A stretch of DNA of 64,000 bases from Microplitis mediator (GCF_029852145.1 NC_079976.1:22648924-22712923), one strand, 5' to 3'; shown: positions 10,240 through 23,100, counted from the first letter of the stretch. Notes: generated from the sequence alone by a model not told the origin. Numbers and translations are program-made.

Positions 10240-10975
10240 CTTTCACAGCCTCAAAATGTAAAAATTATAGATTTAGGTTTACAGAACTCACAATGTAAAA
10301 ATTACATTTTTGGTTCTGTAAAAATTACATAATTTAATTGACAGACAAACATCTGTAAATTTTACAGACTTTTCTGTAATTTTTATAGAACTGTTTTTTC
10401 CGCGTGCGTGAGTATTTATTCTGTACCTCCCCCACATTATACCATTATAATAAAACATAATTTTGTAATTAAAAAGTGACAGCCTCTTACCATTAGCACT
10501 GAATTCTGATTATTTTGAATGGTCAAATAATTTTATTAGATGAATTAGATTACGAAAAAACGAGAATAAAATAAAAAAGGTTACGACAAAACTCAATAGG
10601 AAAATGTATACATATATATAGTGAAGTTGTAGAATTCACAGAAGTATTTATGTAAAAAATACAGAGCAAAATACATGCGCACACTTACCCCCATACACCT
10701 GCACACACTTACCCACAAACCTGCACACATGCGCACACTTACCCGCATAAGTAAATATTACATAAAGTAATAATGTATAATCTACAGAAAAAATATGTAA
10801 TTTTTGCAGAACATTATCTGCTAGTTTACATTATGATATTCATAAAAATAACATTTATGAATTTGTAGAAATAACATATTTTATCTGTAAATGTTACAAA
10901 TAATATCATCAGTAAATTTTATGGATTTTTTTCTGTAACTTTTACAGAACTGTTTTTTCCGTGCGGGAGGTTGGA
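10240..10975. repeat. TGTAAAAATTACA word island
   Basis: Repeated TGTAAAAATTACA, TCTGTAAATTTTACAGA and TTCTGTAATTTTTATAG words form two blocks (10240-10405 and 10620-10970). Both end with GAACTGTTTTTTCCG(C)GTG. That common end, read inversely, is CAC(G)CGGAAAAAACAGTTC and resembles the CACGGAAAG ends elsewhere. A left end was not identified. Confidence 0.45.
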
Positions 10976-11063
10976 AAATATTGATGGATATTATCATCAT
11001 AAATAAAAATATATTGAACGCACGTCTGACTATCGCGCCTTATGTATCCCTTAACAGTATTTG

Positions 11064-12065
11064 CCCTGATAGCCAAGCTAGCGACTAACTACAGCAGCGA
11101 CATGCCATCAAGTTGGCCGCAAAAATTGGCGTTCTCATAAGTTGACGGGAAGTTGGCTTCAATTTTCCGAAAAAGATGGCGACAGGTTGCGGCAGTAGAT
11201 TGTCGCCAAATTTCTGAGAAAGTTAGCATTAACTTGTCATCAGTTATTAAAGCTGAGATTGTAGAAAAGTTAACAACATATTAACCCTTTTCCGGTTTGG
11301 AGTCTTGAGCAGTCTCGGTGTCAGTAGCTGTGTGGGTATAAAACCAATCCTACCAAAAACAGATTCTCTGTATAAAATCGCGCTAAGTACACCTTTGAAA
11401 TTTTTTTACAATTTTTTTTTTCCAATTCTATGAAAATTTATTCCATGATTTCGAATTTTATTAAGTATTTGGTATTTTTTCGATTCGATTCATTTTTTTT
11501 GTAAAAAGAATCTTTTCTTGATTGTCAAAAATTTTAAACGTGTACTTGGCGCGATTTTATACAGAGAATCTGTTTTTGGAAGGATAAAGTATCAAGAATC
11601 TTGGCGTCAAATTTCAACTGCACGTTTATGCGTAAAATTGTGGACAAAATGGCGCGCTCTGAAAGCAAGACTTTCTGGTCAAAATTTTGATGTGAATCAG
11701 TTGCGATCACATCGACGACAACTTCAGATTTTGTAAATGTTGACTACAAATTGTTACCAGCTTTCCCAGAAAGTTTGCGACAATCTACCAATCTACAATA
11801 TATCGCTTTCTGGGAAAATTGAAGCTCAACTTTCCGTTAACTAATGAAATGTTAACTTTTGCCACAAAATTTCTCAAAAATATGACGTCAAATTATTGTT
11901 AACTTATGAAAATGTCAATTTTCATGTTCAACTTGGCGACAGGTTGCGCCAAGTTTCTGAGAACGTTGGTAACAACTTGTAGTCAACAGTTAAAAAGACT
12001 GATTTTGACGTCAACTTGATCGCAACTGATTGACGCTAACTTTCTGACCAGTCTTACCATCGGGG
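11064..12065. mobile_element. Word-island element E (CCCTGATAG-like ends)
   Basis: The left end CCCTGATAGCCAAG and the right end inverse CCCCGATGGTAAGA are imperfect inverses. The interior repeats TTGGCGACAGGTTGCG, AAGTTGACGTCAACTT-like, TTTCTGAGAAAGTT and GTTAACTTGT words on both strands. The open frame near 11518-11736 falls in these words and shows no domain. Boundaries are less certain than for elements A-D. Confidence 0.5.
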
Positions 12066-12852
12066 TGGGAAGATTTCTCGAACGGCCATCGGTAATTTAC
12101 CTGACTTCGGTTTCGAAAGATTTCATTTTTACTACGCATCAAATTACTGTCAATTTCAAGCTAAAGTGGCCATTAGGGTACAGTTTAAGCTTCAATGTTT
12201 AAAGATTTTTGCCCCTAAAGTCTTTTTTACTGTAGAAACTGTAATTTTTCAACTGCTCTTTTTTCCGTGTATATATTTTGATGTCAATTTTCTCACTTAA
12301 TACTGATAATAATTGAATATTTAATTAATATTTTTTAAGTTAAAGATTATTCAGGCTCTAGAATTTTCGAGAAGTCGCGCGTACTATGTATTATTTTGGG
12401 TGTTCGAAGACGCTCGAAGATTCGAAGAGGTCCGGTAGATTCCGCTTCCTTATTTTTCTGTTTTCTACTTCTTCCTCTTCTCCACTTCACTACTTCTCCA
12501 GATTTTTCTTACCCTTTCTAGTTCTTTCGTAGTCGTTTTAAACATGCGATTAAATCCGATTGAAAGTCAATCAGAAATTTCAAATTAAATTCGATCATAA
12601 TTTTCCAAACAGAGTTTTTAATCAGGGATTTGAATTAAAATTTTTAAATGTAATTTTTTTTACTCAAAAGAATTTAAAATCAACAAAATTATTTTTCAAC
12701 AAATTTTAAAAATAAAATTTTTAAAAAATGCACTTATCAATTTAAAAATTTTTTAAATGCGCATTTTTTAAAAATTTCATTTCATTAATTATTTACTCTA
12801 TTTATTTATAATTTTAAATTTGTCTGATGTCTGCTACATTCACACTCATATA
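12066..12852. other. Intergenic sequence without a recognised gene
   Basis: Mixed sequence, then from about 12540 AT words (TTAAAAATTTTT) ending with TCTGCTACATTCACACTCA, the end of a TAGCAGAC-family unit. A pyrimidine-rich stretch at 12440-12510 is notable but uninterpreted. Confidence 0.35.
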
Positions 12853-14162
12853 CACTAATGCAAAAAATTAAAGGAGCAGAAAAATTTTATAAATTTTTTA
12901 GTGATTTTTGGAAGGCTGTAACTTGGTGAAAAATGATCGTATCGAGATTTTAAAAAAAAACATTTTGTAGCTTGAAATCTCTAGTTTTGGTGCATTTTTT
13001 TCAAAATTTTTTAAAAGCTCCGATTATTGCGCAAACATGAGAAATACCGCGAGACAAAAAATTTCTCAATTTTTTTTTTTTTCCGAAGAGCCCACGGACC
13101 GCGAAAAAATTCTTTCAACTAAACGAATGCATAGTTCGTTTAGAAAATTTATTCAGCTTCAATTTGTTTTTTTTTTAACCTCGTAGGACGATTTGTCGCA
13201 GAGATATCAGCCTTCAAACAGAAAATGATCCTTTTGGCTTTGATCATCGATATTTCAGGTACCAATGATCGCACAGAAAGTTGAAGGGCGGCAGTGAAAA
13301 CTTGAATAAATTCCCCATAAGACTCTGTCATCATTTTTTGAAAAAAAAAATTTTTTTTATTTTTAACATCCATTCGAAGTAAGCACAAAAAAATGACTTT
13401 TTTTGGTTTTTTAGTAAATCAACCGCTACTCTGCAAATATCGATAAAAAAAATAATGTTGCCAGGGACTTTTTTAGCTTAATGTACCCCCAAGACCCCTG
13501 TAAATTTTTAAATTGATCTATCGAACCGTTTTTTGGGAATCATCGATCAAAGTTTAGCTAAACAATTAAAGGAGCAAGTTTTGTTCCTTTAATTGTGTAA
13601 TCATAATCAAAATTAAAAAATTTTTTTTTTTCGACTTTTCTCAAATTTTTGCGTTGGTAACTCAGCAAATGCAAGGAAATGACAAAAAAAATAAAAAATT
13701 TCCAAAAAATGTCAAAAAAAATCGAAGAAAAAAAAAATTGAAACTTTTTTTTGTGTTCTTAATTTTTTTTTTGACATTTTTTGGAGCTTTTAAATAATTT
13801 TGAAAAAAATGCACCAAAACGAGAGATTTCAAGCTACAAAATGCTTTTTTTAAAATCTCGATACGATTTTTTTTCACCAAGTTACAGCCTTCCAAAAATC
13901 ACTAAAAAATTTATAAAATTTTTCTGCTCCTTTAATTTTTTATGATACTGAAGTTAGCAGACGTCTAATAATTTTTGGACTTTTTTTTAGACGATAAACC
14001 ATAAAAAAAAAAATATTTGAAAAAATTGCACCTATAGTTTTTTTAATTTTCTACATGTGCATATTTTTATTTTATTTTTTTGCAATTGATTTGTTGAGAA
14101 ACAAAAATTCAAAAATTTTTAAATGTCTGCTAATTTCAGGATCATAATTTTTTGCATTAGTG
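12853..14162. mobile_element. CACTAATG palindromic element, copy 1
   Basis: The ends CACTAATGCAAAAAATTAAA and TTTTTTGCATTAGTG are inverse, bordered by TA on both sides. Arms of several hundred bp are inverse to each other: GGTGCATTTTTTTCAAAATT near 12979 and its inverse AATTTTGAAAAAAATGCACC near 13795. A TTAGCAGAC unit (13938-14147) is inserted near the right end. The second copy is 34469-36297. Confidence 0.7.
13938..14147. mobile_element. TTAGCAGAC unit nested in the CACTAATG element
   Basis: The ATGATACTGAAGTTAGCAGA end is mirrored by TCTGCTAATTTCAGGATCAT. The interior carries TAGACGATAAACCAT and CTACATGTGCATATTTT, as in the units at 17.1-17.8 and 27.7-29.2 kb. Confidence 0.6.
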
Positions 14163-14593
14163 TATTTAAACTCATTTTCAACAAAGCGTTTATCGAAATT
14201 TTAATTTTAATCGAGTTTATTTCAACCTAAAAATAAATCAAAAAAAAAATTATCATTTAATTACACATATTAATACGAAATACTGTCATATTATTTTGTT
14301 ATTGATAATTTAAATTATCAGTTACTGCACATGCGCTCTAGAGTTTTGAATACGGCGCCACCAAGCTCACAAACAATCAATCAAACCGAGCCGTTCATCG
14401 AACCAGTCGCCATTTTAATTTTACCAGTGAGTCAAAGTACGACGTCATCAAAAGTATTTTATTAAAAGTGTCATTGAAATCATTAAATAATTCTAATATC
14501 CATCAAAATTTATCTCCAGTTCCTCAAAAAATAAAATTCAAATAAATTTGAATTTTGAATTTCAAAGAAAAAAAACAATTCCACAACCACAAG
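14163..14593 (+). promoter_or_regulatory. Upstream region and 5' UTR of the CREBZF-like gene
   Basis: Less AT-rich sequence around 14325-14450 (GCACATGCGCTCTAGAG, GAATACGGCGCCACCAAGC, CATCGAACCAGTCGCCATTT, ACGACGTCATC) precedes the gene. ACGTCA is a half CRE-type bZIP site, so autoregulation is possible but unproven. No TATA box is evident. Confidence 0.3.
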
Positions 14594-15550
14594 ATGACGG
14601 GAAAACGCAGCCATCAATATAACGAAGACTCGTCTGGAGACAGTGATTTTTATTACGAAAATTCATCGACTGGTAATTCAAACAATGGCTCAATAATTGA
14701 ATCTATCGAACCACAAGTTCGTAAACGCGGTCGCGGTCCATCAAAGCGGCCATGTTTGAATCGCAACGCGCTGATGGCACGAATGAATCGTCAAAAAAAA
14801 AAGGAATATGTTGAAAAAATAGAAAGCAAACTAATGCACCATCGTCAAGAAATAAAAGACTTGACTTCAATAAATAAAAAGCAGTGCATTGAGTTAAAAA
14901 AATTAAACGCAGAAGTGTCATATTTAAAAAATATCATCAACAATAAATCTAGTATTTCATTGCTCCTGAAATCAATGAACGAAATTCTGCGACGCAGCAA
15001 AAGAAAACCAGATCCGAGTCCAAAGTCCATTTGTCATATAGCAGAAAATAAAATCAACAATGGCGAAGAAAAAGGTATATATTTAAATAACAATCCTTTT
15101 TTACAGATGACGCTGCCGGCAATCGCAGTGTCCGATCATGACTACGCTAGTTCATGTCCTGATAACTTGTTTAATTTTGAAGGGGTTAATTACGATCCAA
15201 CAAACGGCCAAGTTTCTGTAAAAGATTTAAATCTTACTTGCGACAGTGCCATCAAACCTCAGAATGAATTGACGAAATCATTTGAATCCGTCGAAGACAT
15301 TGATCTAGGAATCAGCGACACAGACATCGAACAGCTCAGTTCGATCGACGATATGTTCAATAATTTAAATGACGACCTGGATGACAATGAGCCGATTGAT
15401 TTTTTAAAACCCAACGACAGTCCTGTGGAGTCGATAGATCTGTTCAATGATTTGGACAACGGAATTTGCGTCCACGTTAATTCTGGAAGAGTTTCACTGG
15501 AATTTTGCTCAGCTTGCCACTACAACAGCGTCAATTCAAACGGACCCTGA
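14594..15550 (+). CDS. CREBZF: CREBZF/Zhangfei-like bZIP transcription factor
   Basis: Single exon, 318 codons from ATG 14594 (context ACCACAAGATGA) to TGA. The basic region is at about residues 57-71 (NRNALMARMNRQKKKEYV) and is followed by a zipper with L80, I87, N94, L101 and V108. CREBZF is recognised by the RxNRxKKKEYV core, by the tetrapeptide DHDY at 181-184, which in the family binds the Kelch domain of host cell factor HCF-1, and by the C-terminal block ICVHVNSGRVSLEFCSAC near 290-308, the family's HV-x-VSxEFCSAC ending. The centre and C-terminal half are strongly acidic (DDLDDNEPIDFL), as in an activation domain. Vertebrate CREBZF is a nuclear regulator that modulates ATF4/XBP1-type stress responses (family knowledge). 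Unlike the mammalian protein, the basic region here keeps the bZIP asparagine (N58), so direct DNA binding is more plausible. Confidence 0.88.
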   Translation: MTGKRSHQYNEDSSGDSDFYYENSSTGNSNNGSIIESIEPQVRKRGRGPSKRPCLNRNALMARMNRQKKKEYVEKIESKLMHHRQEIKDLTSINKKQCIELKKLNAEVSYLKNIINNKSSISLLLKSMNEILRRSKRKPDPSPKSICHIAENKINNGEEKGIYLNNNPFLQMTLPAIAVSDHDYASSCPDNLFNFEGVNYDPTNGQVSVKDLNLTCDSAIKPQNELTKSFESVEDIDLGISDTDIEQLSSIDDMFNNLNDDLDDNEPIDFLKPNDSPVESIDLFNDLDNGICVHVNSGRVSLEFCSACHYNSVNSNGP

Positions 15551-15666
15551 ATTTGGATGACAATCTTACGGAATTCGGTTATAGATCTGACAGATTTATT
15601 TACTGGATGGTCGGTAACGTAGAATAAGAAGACTACGGCTCATTTATTTTTTTATAATTATTTTCT

Positions 15667-15672
15667 ATTAAA
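15667..15672 (+). terminator. Possible poly(A) signal of the CREBZF-like gene
   Basis: ATTAAA variant 117 bp after the stop codon in an AT-rich 3' region. The rest of 15673-15946 holds no gene. Confidence 0.3.
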
Positions 15673-15946
15673 ATACTGTAGGTTGTAAGTTTCATATATA
15701 AAACTACTGTAAGTTTATTTATGTTAGTTAAGGATGATAGTGTATGTTATATTATTGTTATTTACGTTGTGAACCTCCGAGACTGTACCAGTTCTTTCAT
15801 TTTTACAGGACTTGAGGCGGCAGGAAATTTATCTCGGATCTATGGGATATTTGCCAGATAAAATTAAGGTGGGCGTCAATTTAAAATGAGCAGTCACATT
15901 TTTTTGTGAAAACGATTGATTAATTAAATATCAAATGTATGAATTA

Positions 15947-16956
15947 GGGTGTTTCAGAAAAAAAAAATTTTTTTTTGGTACTCAAAAATTGAAAGTATAC
16001 CGGAAAATAAAAATTTTGGTGCCAATCCGAGCTCATAATAACAATATTAAGGTTTGCCTCAATCCATTTTTCTGTTTTCCATTTAAATAACATAGGAAAA
16101 ATTTTTTTTTTTTTAGAATTTTCTAGCTTACAGACTACTCAACGGATTTTTATGCGCAATGAAATTTTGTGTAGGAAATTGAACGCTCTACAAAAAAAGT
16201 CTCTTATCATTTTTTGATAAATCCCACTGTTCAAAAGTTATTTAAGTTTCAAATCAAATTTATAGTAAATTTTGAGATCTTTTCACTTTTCCGACGAAAC
16301 TATCAGTCTTATTACAAAATGTCATTGACATTTTTTGTAGGTAATTTTATTCCTTACAAATTATTACAAATAAAATTTTTCGAAATTCCGCATTGTTTTT
16401 AATATATTTTCATTTCAATGTCAAGCACTTAAAATTAATCAGAAATCTCTTTTTTTAAGAGCTTGGCATTGAAATAGAAATAACTTTAAAACAACGCAGA
16501 ATTTCGAAAAATTTTATTTGTAATAATTTGTAAGGAATAAAATTATCTACAAAAAAGTTTCTATGACATTTTATGATAAGACTGATAGTTTCGCCGGAAA
16601 AGTGAGAAGATCTCAAAATTTACTATAAATTTGACTTGAAGCTTAAATAACTTTTGAACAGTAGGATTTATCAAAAATTGATAAGAGACTTTTTTTGTAG
16701 AGCGTTCAATTTCCTACAAAAACATTTGTTGTGCATAAAAATCCGTTGATTGGTTTATGAGCTGGAAAATTCTAAAAAAAAAAAAATTTTTTTCCCGTGT
16801 TATTTAAATGGAAAATAGAAAAATGGATTGAGGCAAACTTTAATGTCATTATTAAGAGCTCGGAATGGTACCAAAATTCTTATTTTTAGTTATACTTTCA
16901 ATTTTTGGATACCATAAAAAAAAAAAAAATTGTTTTTTTTTTTTTTTGAAACACCC
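15947..16956. mobile_element. Foldback element TA-GGGTGTTTC, copy 1
   Basis: The ends TA|GGGTGTTTC and GAAACACCC|TA are perfect inverses. The arms are inverse over about 450 bp, including AACGCTCTACAAAAAAAGTC against GACTTTTTTTGTAGAGCGTT and AGGAATAAAATTATCTAC against its partner near 16341. It is closely related to the copy at 46189-47195. Non-coding. Confidence 0.75.
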
Positions 16957-16959
16957 TAG

Positions 16960-17790
16960 TATGAATGATATGATAGTAAAGTTAGCAGACAAAATTTTTT
17001 TTAACAGATAAATAATGAAAAAAAAAAATTTATGAAAAAATGCACGTCGGAAATTTCATTAACTATACGTGCAATTTTTCAAAGTATTTTTTTTAATATT
17101 TATTTTTTCGTTAAAAGAAATCCAAAAGTTTTTAAATGTCTGCTAACTTTATTGTCGAATGAATGATTCTGAAGTTAGCAGACAATTAACAATTTTCGGT
17201 TTTTTTTTTTTTGACAATTTAATTAAAAAAAAATAAAATCTAAAAATATGCACATGTAGAAAATTTTAAAAATTTCTGGTGCAATTTTTTTTAATATTTT
17301 TTTTTTTTATAATTTATCGTTTAAAAAAAATCCAAAAATTATTAGACGTCTGCTAACTTCAGTATCATAAATATTTGAATGAGTGTAAATGTAGCAGACA
17401 GAGAAATTTAAAATTATAAATAGAGTAAATAATTAATAAAATAAAATTTGAAATAAATGCACAGTTTAAAAATTTTCAAATTAAGTGCATTTTTTTGAAA
17501 TTTTTTTTTAATTACTTACTCTATTTATAAATTTAAATTTCGCTGATGTCTGCTACATTCTCATTCAAATATTTATGATACTGAAGTTAGCAGACGTCTA
17601 ATAATTTTTGGATTTTATTTTAGACGGTAAATTATAAAAAAAAAAAAATTTTGAAAAAACTGCACCTGTAGTTTTAAAAATTTTCTACATGTGCATATTT
17701 TTAGTTTTCATTTTTTTGTAATCGACTTGTTGAAAAAAAAAATCCGAAAATTTTTAATTGTCTGCTAACTTCAGGATCATAAATATTTAT
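16960..17790. repeat. Cluster of four TAGCAGACA units
   Basis: Four inverted-repeat units lie side by side: about 16970-17160 (AAAGTTAGCAGACAAAA ends), 17164-17372 (CTGAAGTTAGCAGACAATT), 17385-17572 (AAATGTAGCAGACAGAG) and 17577-17782 (CTGAAGTTAGCAGACGTC). Each has ends of 15-25 bp and a centre with TGCAC(AT)TGTAGAAAATTT. Three carry ATGATNCTGAAG or its inverse at the junctions. Confidence 0.6.
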
Positions 17791-17807
17791 ATTTTTAATT
17801 TCTAATT

Positions 17808-17945
17808 CGTAAAAAAAAAAATTATTTGCGCAAGAAAATTTTTTCATTATGAATTAAAAACTTGGATTTTTTATTTATTTTATCGAGAAAAATTTTTCTT
17901 GTGCAAATAAAAATTATTTTGTTATTAAATTCAAAAAGTTCATTC
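17808..17945. repeat. TTCTTGCGCAAGAA-type hairpin
   Basis: ATTATTTGCGCAAGAAAATT is answered by AATTTTTCTTGTGCAAATAA about 90 bp later. The vocabulary is that of the CACAGAAAAAAAGGAT MITE family, but the ends have decayed. Confidence 0.4.
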
Positions 17946-18159
17946 GTTTAAACAAAAAAAATGTGATTTTTTGACGCAATTTTTTAAAATTTATAATTAA
18001 GCCTTTTGGAATGGTTACAGTTGTCGCATTGCTGAATGGAGCTTGATGCAGAATTTAAAAATAACGCCAGTTAAACTCTAATTAATATACACTTAGCAAC
18101 GTTTATCAGGTTGAGTATTATGTATCACAGACATTTATAATTCCCATTTGTTAATTAAA

Positions 18160-19000
18160 AAAGATATGAAAGGCATCAGTTGCCTGCAATAGTTTTGCTG
18201 AATCTATCAAATGCCTGCAATATTTTTTCGTACATTATATTCTTACTGCTCAGTTGCCTGCTAAAATTTATTTTCTACGGTTCCATTGCTTACAGAAATA
18301 TAAAATATGTAATTTAATTGCAGACTTCTATTGCCACTTGAAAATATTTCATGATGTCCAATTGATTGCTATTTAACTGCGTACCCAAGTCAATGAAATT
18401 CCTAATTGATGTTGATGAGCTGCTGATTTATTTGCCGAGAAAATCAAGTGGGTGAGGGAAATGATCGACGTTCAAGACCGAGCACTTGAGAAAAAAAACG
18501 CAGCTGATCTGAAAAATATCAGAACCACTGCAGTCTTCACAAAAGTAACTGGAAAATTCCGAGTTTTCTATTAGAAATTAGTGGCCTGGTCAGGTAATTT
18601 TCTACATCGACTCTGAGATTCAGTCCAGTATCTTATGATGGACCGGGCGAGTCATACTGTTGTGAAAATTACCGTGGGTCTGATATTTTACAGAGCAGCT
18701 GCGTTTTTTTTTCTCAAGTGATCGGTCTTGAACGTCGATTATTTCCTTCACCCACTTGATTTTCTCGGCAAATAAACCAGAAGCTCATCTACAATAATTA
18801 GGAAATTCATTGACTTGGGTACGCAGTTAAATAGTAATCAATGAACATCATGAAATATTTTTAAGTGCCAATGGAAGTCTGCAATTAAATTATATATTTT
18901 ATATTTACGGAGGCAATAGGGCTAGAAAATAAATTTTAGTAGGAAACTGAACAGTAAGTATTTGTAATGTACGAAAAAATATTGTAGGCAACTAAAAGTT
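18160..19000. repeat. Imperfect 0.84-kb palindrome
   Basis: GTTGCCTGCAATA... on the left is answered by TATTGTAGGCAAC on the right. AGCACTTGAGAAAAAAAACG is answered by CGTTTTTTTTCTCAAGTGAT, and CGACGTTCAAGACCG by CGGTCTTGAACGTCG. The centre is near 18580-18600. The words TTGCCTGC and GGCAATAG recur. No coding signal. Confidence 0.6.
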
Positions 19001-19969
19001 CTTTAAATTACGTAATATTATTTTTCGCAATCTTTAAAATTACAAGTAAAATTTGTGTCAAAAACAAAATATTTTTTTTACTATCAAAATTTTAAATTTA
19101 TTCCATATAAAGATTCAGTTTTTTATTTTTTAAATAAAATTTTGAGAAAGAAAAAGAATGAAAATGTAGGGAAAATTTTTCTATAAAAATCATTTGACTC
19201 AAAAACTTTTTTTTTAATTACATTTAAGAAAAATTTATGAATAAACATTTCAAGTTAATTAATAACCGAAAATTTGAAATCTCAAAATAAAATGATAGAT
19301 TTAAATTTGAAAATTAAAAATATTATTCTCATATCAATGAAAATTTAAGTTTCAGCTTTCAACTTGCGACTGATCAGCAATAGCGCAATGGAACGGCTTT
19401 TATTTATCTTATAAATAAATAAATATACAACATTGTTGGTAATTAAACGTTTAGACGTCATGAAAAAAATCCGTCTCAAGTACCTCGTATTAATTATTCA
19501 CTTAAATTACATGTACATGAGAAATTTTTTTTTTCTGTCTGTGATATAATTTACATATTAATTATTCAACACTTTCCATGTTCTTTAATTGTTATTTAAA
19601 AAAAAAAAGAACTTTAGAATTCAATGAATTTTTTTTTAAATTTTATTATCATTCACAAATTACAGATCTCGGAGGTAAATATAAATTGGTTTTGTTGTAT
19701 TTCATTACTCTACATTTATGTAATACCAATATTATATATTTTAGTGAAAAAGAAAAAATATTCAAATATACGTTATAATATATATGTACAAATGTTTTTT
19801 TTACTAAGCCGTTAAATAAATTGTAATTACAATATTTTTTGTTTAACTTATGTAACTCTAATTTATATTAATGATTAAATGTCATTCCATTTTCAATGAG
19901 TGATAAGTGGAGCTTAATGTTTAATTCAATAATCGTTAAAATGTAAAAAAATACAGAATAATTTAAGTT
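19001..19969. other. AT-rich sequence, no gene seen
   Basis: Long A/T runs and short Phe/Lys/Ile frames. It lies downstream of the C19orf47-like gene, which is on the minus strand, and shows no recognisable exon. Confidence 0.4.
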
Positions 19970-19975
19970 TTTATT
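19970..19975 (-). terminator. Poly(A) signal of the C19orf47-like gene
   Basis: AATAAA on the minus strand, eight bases after the TAA stop (19986-19984). Confidence 0.5.
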
Positions 19976-19983
19976 GAGAATAA

Positions 19984-20114
19984 TTAAAGACCGAGCCTAC
20001 TAAAAACATCAGGTTTTTTTATGTGTGCCACTGTTGCTACTTTGTTGAATGTTACTTGTTTCGTACCAATTCCCAATCGTGATTTTGCTGGCAGTGAAAT
20101 CAATCGTTCTGATG
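19984..20114 (-). CDS. C19orf47 homologue, exon 3
   Basis: Acceptor TTTAATTTGCAG|CATCAG. The two first bases complete an Ala codon left open by exon 2, then 42 residues (SERLISLPAKSRLGIG ... KKPDVFSRLGL) lead to TAA. It is too short to stand out as an open frame, but the phase match and the VFSRLG motif support it. Confidence 0.85.
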
Positions 20115-23100
20115 CTGCAAATTAAAAAAAAAAAATATTAATGTCGAGGCATTTTAAATTTATTTATTTATTTATTTATTAATATCATACGCCACCCTGA
20201 TTTAAAATATTCATTGAAAAGGATTGAAAATTATTTCAATTCTTTTCAATCCCACGGAGATTTTTGGAAAGTATTGAGTGGAAATGAAATTTCGATCATT
20301 TGAATACTTGCTAATTCTTAAAATGGAATTCAAAAGTATTGAAAAAAATTCAATCTTTTATCATTTCAATACCTGTCAATATGGAATTATTTTGGTATTC
20401 AGAAAGATTAAAAAATGACAATTTATTTGAATTCTTTTCAATCTTACACTCGATCCGAAATATCAGACTATTTTGAATATGAGAAGGATTCAAAAAGATT
20501 CAAAAATTTCAATTCATTTGAATTCTTTTCAATCCCATACGTGACTTTAAAATTCGAAACTTTTTTGGTATTGAAAAGTATTCAGGAAGATTAAAAATAT
20601 CAATTAATTTGAATCTTTTCCAATTCCTCGGAAGTTTAGAAATTCTTATATTTAGCAAGATCACGTCAAGTGGACCCCCCATTTGCCACTTGGTCATGAA
20701 AATTAAGTCCATGTATTTTTTTCGTATGTAGTCACTATAAAAAATTAAACCCTCAAACGATTTTTCAAAATTTTCATTTTAACAACAATTTTTTTTACAA
20801 TGAAAATTTTGAGTACTTTTAATTAAAAAATAGATTCCAAAACATCCGTTAAAGATAAATTAATGAAATTTCCAGGATTTATTGTCGAATATCTTAAAAT
20901 ATCTATATTTTATAAAAATATTAATAGCATAAAATTATTTGTTTATTATTCCATTGTTAATTAACTTTTAAGTAAACAAATGAAAATTTCATTGACTTCT
21001 CCGTCAAAAAATGAAGCTTTTTTTCATGGGTTACATGCGTTAATTATTAAAGTTTGAGATCCCAAAAAAAAAATTCAGTGCTCGTGACTAGTTTAAACAA
21101 TATGAATTTATTTATCACCGCGCGCCGGTCGCTGAGCGTTCTCAATACAGTGCGCGGCCGAGCGTCTCAAGCTCTACTGCGGCTTTGGTCAGTCATAATT
21201 GAAAGTAACATTTGAAAATATTATTATTATACGAAAAAAGAATTTGGAAAATCCAAAAGTGCACGCCTCGAACGCTCATGTTATGTTTTTTTTTAAAAGT
21301 TAAATTTCGAATAAAATTGAATATCCCGCTCTTTTCCCATAGAAATTTTCATGGTAAATATACGGTAATAAAAGTAAAAAAATAAATAAATAAGGAGAAC
21401 ATTCCTAATGAAAAATGGCGGCAGTGTGTGTTTGTTTACATGTAAGATTGCCGGTTTTAACCGTAATGATTTATTTTTAAAAAAACGAGAAGGCCTACAG
21501 TAGTGATTTTCGAAAGGAACCTTCTTTGCTCTTTTCTGAAAATTTTGAAAAAAAAATTAAGTAGTTTCGTCAAGTCGTTCTCGAGATATCCGTACCACGC
21601 CGTTTTTTTGAACCACAGACTAATGGACGTCCACGATAAATTTTTTTTAATGAACTTTTTTTTATATTAATACATATCAGACAAATTAAAAAAAGTATCA
21701 GGATTATTTATTAGTGTTTCAGCTTTATATTGATGTGCTTTTCATAATGTGTAAGAGTAATAGAAAAAAAATATATGTACTTTAATGAGTGGAAATCATG
21801 TGACCTTGACAGGTCGGTTATAAAGCACAACCTCTCCGATTCGCTTCCGAGGCGTGCAAAATACATGGACTTAATTTTCATGACCAAGTGGAAAATGGGG
21901 GGTCCACTTGACGTGATCTTGCTCAGGATTCAATTCTCATCTTTTTCAATACTTTACAATGAATATTTTTAATCAAAGGCAGTCAGCTATACACAACTGG
22001 TTATACATAATATATAGTTACAAATATAAGGAAAACTATGATTTGAAAGGAGAAATATATTCAATTATAATTAAACTTTAACTTTTTTGACTGAGGAAAG
22101 AAAAAACTTGATTAATTATTTCGAAGATTTTTAATATTTGAGTGAAAAACTGATAGAGATCCACCAAAGAAATCGATGTCCGACTTCAACTCGTTAGCTA
22201 TTCTATTGTACGGTCCATTAATTACATAGTTTTTGTTAGATCTTAGCGTGTTAATTATTCGAGTGCTCATGAGACACGGTTTATTACAGACTATACCAAA
22301 GCCTCCTAGTATATCAGGCGAATCGATCAATCCATTGATAATTTTATAGAAGAAGATCAGGTCAGTTATTTGTCTTCAAGTGGATAGATAAATTACATAG
22401 AAAAAAAATTTTCTTGGCGCCAGAAATATTTTGCATTACAAATTAAAAATGAATTTTATTAGAACTTGAATAATTTTTTTCTAGCCCCAAGGAAATTTTT
22501 GTTTTAAATTCATAATGCATAAATTTCTTACAAGTAAAAATTTTCTAAGAGCAAGTAAAAATTTTTTGCATCAAGAAAATGTTTGTTTTGTGAATAATTG
22601 ATAAATTTAATCGGGTAAATTTATTACGGGTATAAATTTATTAAATTCAAACGAGCAACCTGCAGTCACTACGTGACTGCTCAAATATCACAACTAAATT
22701 TATAAAGTACGCAGAAAAAAAGGATTTCTTGCTGCAAAAAATTTTAGTTTACACCAAGAAATTTTATGCATTATCAATTAAATACAAAAATAGTCTTGGA
22801 GAGAAAAGATTTTTTTGGTCAAGAAATAATTCCTTGCACCGACTAATTTTTTCTAGTTCTAAATAAATTTTTGTTTTCAATTCACAATGCAAAAAATTTA
22901 TTGGGGTAAGTAAAAATTTTCTTTAGGCGAGTAAAGATTTTTTGTGTCAATGAATCCTTTTTTTTTCTATCCACACTTTTTTGGCTTTGAGAAGTTTCCT
23001 AAAACCAAAAGGGAGTAGAAAAATCTGTAATTTTGGAATAAGTAACGCGATATAAATAATATAGCTATATATTTAGTGACATTCAGTCATATTTAGTGAC

